From a virus: a DNA stretch of 21,951 nt. Below the pieces are notes generated by a model. That model saw nothing but the letters and a program-made list of their open reading frames with translations, ran no database searches and was not told the DNA's origin. Both the position numbers and the translations under genes were made by a program. Numbering within the stretch: the stretch's first letter is position 1; every line of letters starts with the position of its first letter. Positions 14,343-19,917 of the stretch are shown piece by piece. The stretch spans positions 1 through 21,951 of IMG/VR virus record IMGVR_UViG_3300030419_006295. One strand, written 5' to 3'.

Positions 14343-14849
14343 ATGAACTTAGATAAACTCATTAACACTATAGCTTCCATTGATAGACAAAAATTAACGC
14401 AATTGGAGGAAATTTTAAAAAGATATGATAAGATAATTCTTATTGGCAATGGCGGCAGTAATGCAATTGCTTCTCATATAGCTGTAGATTATACTAAATT
14501 TTTAAAAAAGAGGGCAATGGCCTTTACAAACACCTCAATGGTAACTTGTTATATGAACGATAGTGGTGTTGAAAATGCATATAGTGAATATATTAAAAAT
14601 TTTGCAGATGAGGAAACACTAGTGGTATTAATTTCTTCTTCTGGGAACTCGGAAAATATATGTAATTCTGCTTTATTGTGCAAAAACAGCGGTATTTCAT
14701 ACATACTTTTAACGGGCTTTTCATATGAAAATAAAGTTCGTTCTTTATATTCTGAAAGTGCTTTATTAGATTTGTGGGTAGATTCCAATTCTTATGCAAT
14801 CGTAGAGTGCGTGCACATGGTTTGCTTGCATGCAATGGTGGATGTGTGA
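14343..14849 (+). CDS. gmhA: GmhA-like SIS-domain phosphoheptose isomerase, 168 aa
   Basis: A single SIS domain of 168 residues. The substrate-phosphate loops are IGNGGSNAIASH (34-45) and ISSSGNSENI (97-106), and the end IVECVHMVCLHAM keeps the Glu155 and His158 positions used for metal binding in GmhA. GmhA converts sedoheptulose 7-phosphate to D-glycero-D-manno-heptose 7-phosphate, the first step toward activated heptoses. The size is slightly shorter than bacterial GmhA (about 190), and the C-terminal tail is missing. Its stop overlaps the GTG of the next gene by four bases (GTGA). Other SIS isomerases are possible, but the neighbouring HddA-like kinase makes heptose most likely. Confidence 0.88.
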   Translation: MNLDKLINTIASIDRQKLTQLEEILKRYDKIILIGNGGSNAIASHIAVDYTKFLKKRAMAFTNTSMVTCYMNDSGVENAYSEYIKNFADEETLVVLISSSGNSENICNSALLCKNSGISYILLTGFSYENKVRSLYSESALLDLWVDSNSYAIVECVHMVCLHAMVDV

Positions 14850-15235
14850 AAAAAAGAGGATTAATAGCCGGGACTTTTGATTTAATTCATCCTGGTTATA
14901 TTAAAATGTTTCAGGATGCTAAATCTGTTTGTGATCACCTAATCATCGCCTTACAGGAGGATCCGTCATTGGAAAGATCTACTAAATATAGCCCATTGCA
15001 TACGTTGGAAGAAAGAAAAATTATCCTCAATGCTATTAAATATGTTGATGAAATATGTGTATACAAGACGGAGAAAGATCTAGAAAATCTTTTGAAGAGT
15101 ATTCAACCTGACTATAGAATTTTAGGGAGCGATTATAAGAACGATCCCTTTACAGGAGATGAATTAAACATTGAGGTTTATTACCACGAAAGAGATCATG
15201 ATTGGTCTTATTCGAGATTGAGGAGGAAATTATAA
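14846..15235 (+). CDS. cytidylyltransferase-like nucleotidyltransferase, 129 aa
   Basis: This is a small class I nucleotidyltransferase. GTFDLIHPGYIKMFQDAK (from residue 9) is the nucleotide-binding HxGH motif in an HPGY form, where the second His is replaced by Tyr. The C-terminal WSYSRLRRKL takes the place of the ISSTxxR motif. Such enzymes join a nucleoside monophosphate to a sugar or alcohol phosphate (TagD, the C-domain of RfaE/HldE). In this operon it probably activates heptose 1-phosphate, taking the step of HddC or HldE; which nucleotide it uses cannot be read. The GTG start overlaps the GmhA stop; the longer in-frame opening at 14774 is rejected because it lies inside the gmhA gene and lacks family similarity. 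Confidence 0.85.
   Translation: MKKRGLIAGTFDLIHPGYIKMFQDAKSVCDHLIIALQEDPSLERSTKYSPLHTLEERKIILNAIKYVDEICVYKTEKDLENLLKSIQPDYRILGSDYKNDPFTGDELNIEVYYHERDHDWSYSRLRRKL
15221..15226 (+). promoter_or_regulatory. ribosome binding site deciding the 15235 start
   Basis: AGGAGG lies eight bases before ATG 15235, which shares its A with the preceding TAA. An in-frame TTG farther upstream near 15202 is not needed: the Rossmann strand begins exactly at MRAIVTGGAGF. Confidence 0.8.
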
Positions 15236-16152
15236 TGAGAGCAATAGTAACAGGTGGTGCTGGTTTTATCGGTGGCCATATAGTAGACCAGTTAATAGAA
15301 ATGGGATATGAAGTGGAAGCAATCGATAACGAGTCGGCAATATCTACAGAAACTTTCTATAAAAACAAGGATGTGACTTATCACAAAGTAGATGTTGCCG
15401 ATGTGGATGCAATGACTGCGATATTTGAAAATCTACATAACAATGGAAAGAATATTGATTATGTTTTTCATCTAGCGGCAGAAACAAAGATTCAATTAGC
15501 CATTAAAGATCCACAAAAAGCATTTCAAACAAATGTTATGGGCACTTTAAATTTGCTGGAATTATCACGCAAACACGGTGTAAAGAGAATTATATTTTCC
15601 AGTACTTCTGCTGTATACGGAGGAAATGAAGCTCCCAACGTAGAAACACAAACCCCCGATTGTTTAAATCATTACGCATCAAGCAAACTGTGTGGTGAAG
15701 AAATTTGTGATCTTTATAGTTCTTTATATAACATGGAAATTGTGAAACTGCGCTATTTTAATGTATATGGTGAGAGGATGCCCTCTAGAGGCACCTACGC
15801 TCCTGTAGTAGCCATATTTTTTAAACAAAAACAGAACAACGAGCCTTTAAGTATTGTGGGAGACGGCAAACAGCGTCGAGATTTTGTATATGTTAAAGAT
15901 GTTGTCCGAGCAAATATTATGTGCGCTCTAACTAAAAATCCGGATATTTTAGGTCAGGAATTAAATGTGGGGAGTGGAAAAAATTATAATATTCTTGATA
16001 TTGCGCGAAAGGTCGGAGGAGAGGTCTATCATTTGCCCCCACGATATGGTGAGGCTGATACTACTTTGGCCAGTGTAGATAAAATTCAGAGTCTGATAGG
16101 ATGGGTGCCAAGTGTTGACTTGTTGGACTGGATTGGGGAAAACAATGGATAA
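15235..16152 (+). CDS. NAD-dependent sugar epimerase/dehydratase (extended SDR), 305 aa
   Basis: An extended short-chain dehydrogenase acting on nucleotide sugars. NAD binding is shown by TGGAGFIGGH (6-15) and HLAAETK (79-85); the catalytic set is FSSTSAVYG (121-129) and Y147-x3-K151 in HYASSKLCGE. RYFNVYGER and GDGKQRRDFVYVKDV near 209-223 are the substrate-binding strands of UDP-glucose 4-epimerase-like (GalE/WbpP) enzymes. The length is normal. It could epimerise a UDP-sugar or work on the NDP-heptose made by the preceding genes. It overlaps the dehydrogenase gene by eight bases. The family is certain, the substrate open. Confidence 0.92.
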   Translation: MRAIVTGGAGFIGGHIVDQLIEMGYEVEAIDNESAISTETFYKNKDVTYHKVDVADVDAMTAIFENLHNNGKNIDYVFHLAAETKIQLAIKDPQKAFQTNVMGTLNLLELSRKHGVKRIIFSSTSAVYGGNEAPNVETQTPDCLNHYASSKLCGEEICDLYSSLYNMEIVKLRYFNVYGERMPSRGTYAPVVAIFFKQKQNNEPLSIVGDGKQRRDFVYVKDVVRANIMCALTKNPDILGQELNVGSGKNYNILDIARKVGGEVYHLPPRYGEADTTLASVDKIQSLIGWVPSVDLLDWIGENNG

Positions 16153-16987
16153 AATCAATGTTGGAATTATAGGTCAGGGGTATGTAGGTTCTGCTCTCAA
16201 AGAAGGCTTTAAAAGTTTTTATCGGATCGAGACATATGATAAATACAGACATGATCTTTCTACGTGCAAGTCGTTAAAAGACTTAAGTCAAAAAGCAGAA
16301 ATTATTTTTGTTTGTGTTCCCACTCCGATGCAAAAAGATGGAAGATGTGATTTGTCCATTATCCATGAGGTTGTGTCGGCCATTGATACGTGTAAAAATA
16401 ACAATATTTTAGTAATTAAATCTACCATACCCCCCGGCACCACCAGTATGCTTAACAAAGAATATGGTCATATACAGGCTGTCTTTAATCCTGAATTTCT
16501 TACAGAGGCCAACTTTATTGATGATTTTAAAAATCAATCTAAAATTATAATTGGTGGTCCGAGACCAGCATCAACCAAGGTCAAAAATCTTTATAGAAAG
16601 GTATTTCCGGAAACACCACTAATAAAAACAGGTTCAGATACTGCAGAAATGGTTAAATATTTTACTAATTGTTTTTTAATGACCAAAGTAAGTTTTGCTA
16701 ACGAAATTAAACAAATATGTGAAAAAATTGGTGTAGATTATGATAAAGTAGTAGAATATGGTTTGTATGACAAACGTTTGGGGAGATCTCATTTTTCAGT
16801 CCCAGGTCCGGACGGAAAATCTGGCTTTGGTGGATCGTGCTTTCCTAAAGATATAAACGCTCTAATCAAGGTTGCGGAAAATTTAAATATTGAAGCGACG
16901 GTTTTAAAATCAGTTTGGAAAAAGAATCTTGAAGTGAGACCTGAAAAAGACTGGGAACGTTTAAAAGGAAGGGCAGTAAGTGAGTAG
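16145..16987 (+). CDS. short UDP-glucose/GDP-mannose dehydrogenase-like protein, 280 aa
   Basis: The enzyme family oxidises the C6 hydroxyl of a nucleotide sugar to a uronate with two NAD. The N-terminal NAD domain has GIIGQGYVGSAL (7-18) and VCVPTP; the central domain has FNPEFLTE (114-121) with Glu121, EMVKYF with Lys171, and the catalytic Cys232 in GFGGSCFPKD. The usual enzyme is about 390-450 residues with a third, C-terminal nucleotide-sugar-binding domain; this protein stops after the central domain, at RPEKDWERLKGRAVSE. The stop is followed at once by another gene with its own strong ribosome binding site, so this seems a settled short form, not a recent break. The ATG at 16145 lies inside the end of the SDR gene. 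Confidence 0.9.
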   Translation: MDKINVGIIGQGYVGSALKEGFKSFYRIETYDKYRHDLSTCKSLKDLSQKAEIIFVCVPTPMQKDGRCDLSIIHEVVSAIDTCKNNNILVIKSTIPPGTTSMLNKEYGHIQAVFNPEFLTEANFIDDFKNQSKIIIGGPRPASTKVKNLYRKVFPETPLIKTGSDTAEMVKYFTNCFLMTKVSFANEIKQICEKIGVDYDKVVEYGLYDKRLGRSHFSVPGPDGKSGFGGSCFPKDINALIKVAENLNIEATVLKSVWKKNLEVRPEKDWERLKGRAVSE

Positions 16988-16993
16988 GAGGGG
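16986..16993 (+). promoter_or_regulatory. ribosome binding site deciding the 16998 start
   Basis: AGGAGGGG lies just before the GTG at 16998. An in-frame GTG at 16980 lies upstream of this site and would place it inside the coding region, so 16998 is preferred. Confidence 0.75.
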
Positions 16994-16997
16994 ACTG

Positions 16998-17171
16998 GTG
17001 GCGGGAGATTTTGTAAAACATAAAAGAATAGGATTCTTACAATTTGGTCTCATAAAAGAAATTTTATTTACTGCGGAAAAGATCCCTTTATACAACGTTT
17101 TGTGGGTCGCCCGAAAAGAATTTGAGCGTACCACTTATCATTTAGCAGAGGAATTAGAATTAGCCTATTAA
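16998..17171 (+). CDS. small hypothetical protein, 57 aa
   Basis: Starting from GTG 16998 the protein opens MAGDFVKHKR and consists of alternating short hydrophobic strands (IGFLQFGLI, YNVLWVARKE), the pattern of a small beta-barrel such as an SH3-like domain. It ends in an acidic helix. I know no function. It sits between the short dehydrogenase and gmd with nine bases to gmd. A strong ribosome binding site supports expression. Confidence 0.65.
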   Translation: MAGDFVKHKRIGFLQFGLIKEILFTAEKIPLYNVLWVARKEFERTTYHLAEELELAY

Positions 17172-17180
17172 AATAATATT

Positions 17181-18167
17181 ATGAAAACAGCACTAATAAC
17201 AGGAATCACCGGACAAGATGGCTCTTACTTGGCAGATTTTCTTCTGAGTAGGGGTTATTATGTTGTGGGGCTTAAGAGAAGAACGTCTATGATACACACA
17301 AAAAGAATTGATTCTTTTTATAATCATCCCAATTTTAAGCTTCATTATCATAATTTGAATGATAGTGGTTGTTTCTGGAGAATGATTTTAAAATACAGAC
17401 CAGATGAAGTTTATAATTTAGCCGCACAGTCACACGTAAGAGTTTCTTTTGAAACCCCAGAAGAAACGGTCGAATCTATTGCAATGGGAACTTTAAGAAT
17501 GTTGGAGGCAATACGAACAATTGATCCCACTGGAAATCAAATAAAGTTTTATCAAGCGTCTTCTTCTGAGATGTTTGGTGACAACCCAAATTATCCTTTT
17601 AATGAGGATTCTAAAATGTCACCCGCGTCTCCTTATGCTTGCGCCAAACTATTTTCTCATAATTTGGTTAGGAATTATAGAGAAGCTTATGGTCAGTTTG
17701 CTTGCAGTGGGATTTTGTTTAATCACGAATCCCCAAGAAGAGGGGAAACTTTTGTAACGCGAAAGATAACTATGGCTGCAGCCAAAATAAAAATGGGGCT
17801 TCAAGATAAATTGTTTTTAGGAAACTTAAATGCTAAAAGAGATTGGGGCTTTGCTGGTGACTATGTGGAGGCCATGTGGCTAATGTTACAACAAGACGTT
17901 CCGGATGATTTTGTAATATCAACAGGTGAAACACATTCTGTGAAAGAGTTTTTAGATTGTGTATTTGAAATCGCGGATCTCAATGTTGATGAACATGTTG
18001 AAATTACGGAGAGATTGTTTAGACCGCACGAAGTGCCTTATTTGCTTGGCGATTTTTCTAAAGCAAAAAAAGTTTTAAAATGGGAACCAAAAATTAAATT
18101 CAAAGAACTAGCAGAGATGATGTATAATAGTGATATTGAAAAAATTAAAAAAGGAGAAATTAAATGA
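17181..18167 (+). CDS. gmd: GDP-mannose 4,6-dehydratase (Gmd), 328 aa
   Basis: Gmd converts GDP-D-mannose to GDP-4-keto-6-deoxymannose, the branch point to fucose, rhamnose and perosamine; relatives act on GDP-manno-heptose. The motifs are typical: [17 protein letters not shown] at the start, [16 protein letters not shown] (78-93), ASSSEMFG (126-133) with the catalytic Ser/Glu region, and SPYACAKL with Tyr152 and Lys156. [17 protein letters not shown] (181-197) and [14 protein letters not shown] complete the GDP-sugar site. The length is slightly short of the usual 345-375. No strong ribosome binding site precedes ATG 17181. No GDP-fucose synthase follows, so the keto sugar may be used by another reductase, the SDR upstream, or host enzymes. 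The heptose genes upstream make a GDP-heptose substrate possible. Confidence 0.95.
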   Translation: MKTALITGITGQDGSYLADFLLSRGYYVVGLKRRTSMIHTKRIDSFYNHPNFKLHYHNLNDSGCFWRMILKYRPDEVYNLAAQSHVRVSFETPEETVESIAMGTLRMLEAIRTIDPTGNQIKFYQASSSEMFGDNPNYPFNEDSKMSPASPYACAKLFSHNLVRNYREAYGQFACSGILFNHESPRRGETFVTRKITMAAAKIKMGLQDKLFLGNLNAKRDWGFAGDYVEAMWLMLQQDVPDDFVISTGETHSVKEFLDCVFEIADLNVDEHVEITERLFRPHEVPYLLGDFSKAKKVLKWEPKIKFKELAEMMYNSDIEKIKKGEIK

Positions 18168-18379
18168 AGAAAATGCGTTTATCAGATCAGGCAGTCGGTG
18201 CCGTTATGATGTCTTTACAAAAAAGTTTAATGGAACAAAGTGATATTGTTCCTGTCCTTAAGGGTTTTAAGATGACAGCTTCAAAAGAAGGTTTGGTTGT
18301 TTTAAATCCCCCTTTGGTTAAGTTTGGTGAGGAATTTGAAGATAAATTAAAAGAGACTACAGCTACTGAGGAAGAGTAG
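18164..18379 (+). CDS. small conserved phage-type protein, 71 aa
   Basis: No function known. The first 30 residues ([19 protein letters not shown]) form an amphipathic helix, followed by VPVLKGFKM and GLVVLNPP, a short two-strand segment, and an acidic tail. Proteins with the same plan are, from memory, common in marine T4-like phages beside small core genes. AAGGAG at 18151-18156 precedes the ATG, which overlaps the gmd stop by four bases; its TAG shares a base with the next GTG. It marks the return from the sugar genes to phage core genes. Confidence 0.7.
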   Translation: MKKMRLSDQAVGAVMMSLQKSLMEQSDIVPVLKGFKMTASKEGLVVLNPPLVKFGEEFEDKLKETTATEEE

Positions 18380-18636
18380 TGCCAATTTACATATATAATT
18401 GTAAATCCTGCGGTGAGGACTTTAAAGTAAGCCACGGTATGACTGAGGAATATGAAGCCTGTGATATATGTGAGTCCTCCGAAATAAGTCGTATCCCCTC
18501 TGTTTTTTCAAACGTTTCTAAAAAAAATCAACAAAAAAAACAAGTTGGTGCACTAACTAGAGAACTTATTGAAGAATCTCATATAGAATTAAAAGAACAG
18601 AGAGACAAGTTGCGCTCTCAAAGGAAAGATGTGTGA
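18379..18636 (+). CDS. FmdB-family zinc-ribbon protein, 85 aa
   Basis: The N-terminus MPIYIYNCKSCGEDF is the hallmark of the FmdB/CxxC small regulatory proteins. Cys8, Cys11, Cys28 and Cys31 form a zinc ribbon. The C-terminal half (from about 48) is a charged helix, longer than in many relatives. In methylotrophs FmdB is a putative regulator; in phages the role is not known. GTG start in a TAGTG junction; the end overlaps the next gene by four bases (GTGTGA). It may bind nucleic acid or transcription machinery, fitting the late sigma gene two genes downstream, but this is inference. Confidence 0.85.
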   Translation: MPIYIYNCKSCGEDFKVSHGMTEEYEACDICESSEISRIPSVFSNVSKKNQQKKQVGALTRELIEESHIELKEQRDKLRSQRKDV

Positions 18637-18932
18637 TAGAAGCAGTATTAGTATTCTCTATTTTAATGAATTGTTTTTTAGTGTGGTATGTGATTCAACT
18701 ACTTAGGCGCTTTTTAGCGGTTTCTGATAATTTAGAAAACTTTTTTTCTTTAATAGAAGAATATATGGAGCACGTAAAGATAGTCCACGATTTAGAAAGA
18801 TTTTATGGAGATTCTACATTACAAAATTTAATGAATCACTCAAAAGCGATGGTCAATGCGGCCCACGACTTACGTCTTGTTTATGATGAAAATTATGAAT
18901 TTGATGAAGAAGAATATATGGACGAAGAATAA
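18633..18932 (+). CDS. single-pass membrane protein, 99 aa
   Basis: One hydrophobic segment at about residues 3-24 (AVLVFSILMNCFLVWYVIQLL) is followed by two Arg, so the long C-terminal part would lie in the cytoplasm by the positive-inside rule. The rest is amphipathic helix ending in a very acidic tail (EFDEEEYMDEE). No signal peptidase site is seen. GTG start overlapping the FmdB-like gene. Unknown function; a small membrane protein in this position could organise phage proteins at the inner membrane. The five-base gap to the sigma gene suggests the same transcript. Confidence 0.75.
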   Translation: MIEAVLVFSILMNCFLVWYVIQLLRRFLAVSDNLENFFSLIEEYMEHVKIVHDLERFYGDSTLQNLMNHSKAMVNAAHDLRLVYDENYEFDEEEYMDEE

Positions 18933-18937
18933 ATAAT

Positions 18938-19627
18938 ATGCCAAAAAAGAAAAATCATTATTTTACTAAAATACACGAAGAAGCAATTATACAATATTGT
19001 ATTTCTGATGATATGAGAGAGAAAAATCAATTATATAATACCCTTATAGGCCCAGCATTTAACGAGATGGTGGACAAAATTGTTTTTACTTATAAGTTCA
19101 CAAATCTTCCTAATGTTGAATATCTTAAAGAAGATTGTAAAAACTGGTTAATAACCATATTAGATAAATATGATCCCTATAGGGGTTCAAAAGCATTTTC
19201 TTATTTTAGTGTTATAACTAAGAACTGGTTTATTCATAAGGTCAAAAAGAACTCCCAACAATCAAAAAGAGAAATTATGATAGATAAAGTTCTGGTGAAT
19301 GAAATACAAGATAGTAGTGTAGTTAATCCTCTGGTGATACACAACACTTACGTTGAAGACGAAATCAAGAAAGAATTTTGGATTTCATTCAAAAAACATA
19401 TGCAAGCTTGGGAAAAACTCCCAGTTAGAGAGAACGAACACAGAGTTATTCAGGCGATTAAGATACTCTTTGAAGAATCAGAGAATATAGAAATTTTCAA
19501 CAAAAAAGCTATTTACTTATACATAAGAGAAATCACGGGTTTGAATACTAAGCAGGTTGTAAGCAGTCTCAATAGAATACGAGTCCGTTACAGGGAGTTC
19601 AAAACAAAATGGGACGAGGAAGAATAA
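18938..19627 (+). CDS. T4 gp55-like late transcription sigma factor, 229 aa
   Basis: The centre holds a sigma region 2-like block, CKNWLITILDKYDPYRGSKA then FSYFSVITKNWFIHKVKK (67-104), which binds the core polymerase and recognises the -10 element. This is the pattern of T4 gp55 and its relatives, divergent sigma factors that read TATAAATA late promoters. It is longer than T4 gp55 (about 185). The last 80 residues are helical and basic, ending in FKTKWDEEE. There is no region 4, as expected. The gene lies five bases after the membrane protein gene and overlaps the next by 19 bases. A TATAAATA motif before the lipoprotein protease is a possible target. Confidence 0.82.
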   Translation: MPKKKNHYFTKIHEEAIIQYCISDDMREKNQLYNTLIGPAFNEMVDKIVFTYKFTNLPNVEYLKEDCKNWLITILDKYDPYRGSKAFSYFSVITKNWFIHKVKKNSQQSKREIMIDKVLVNEIQDSSVVNPLVIHNTYVEDEIKKEFWISFKKHMQAWEKLPVRENEHRVIQAIKILFEESENIEIFNKKAIYLYIREITGLNTKQVVSSLNRIRVRYREFKTKWDEEE

Positions 19628-19914
19628 AGAGTGTTGATGATTATATCCAAGAGTCATTAACAAATATCCGCGACGACCGAGCCATAACATCTACTTTATT
19701 AACAGAATTAATGATTGAAATGAAAAAGGTCGGAGATCTTGATACTCACAAGGAACTCGGCTTAATAGCTTCTAAATATGTTGAAACTCTTCAACGATCC
19801 AATGAACAACTAGTAAAAATAACTAATATTTTAAGCAAAAAACAAGAAAGTTCTGTTGAACTAAATGACAACGATAAAGAGCAACTTTTTGATTTAATTC
19901 AAGGAGAAAAATAA
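19609..19914 (+). CDS. hypothetical protein downstream of the late sigma factor, 101 aa
   Basis: A mostly helical, charged protein (SLTNIRDDRAITSTLLTELM, then KELGLIASKYVETLQRSNEQL) with an acidic end, no signal and no membrane segment. It overlaps the sigma gene by 19 bases and ends three bases before the hydrolase gene start. Size and position would suit a T4 gp33-like late co-activator, but I see no motif that shows this; other options are a small structural or assembly protein. Unknown function. Confidence 0.65.
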   Translation: MGRGRIKSVDDYIQESLTNIRDDRAITSTLLTELMIEMKKVGDLDTHKELGLIASKYVETLQRSNEQLVKITNILSKKQESSVELNDNDKEQLFDLIQGEK

Positions 19915-19917
19915 TCT

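Noticed and set aside
14774-14845. Longer N-terminus for the nucleotidyltransferase
   Set aside because: It lies inside the GmhA-like gene; the family begins just before the GTFDLIH motif and GTG 14846 makes a GTGA junction.
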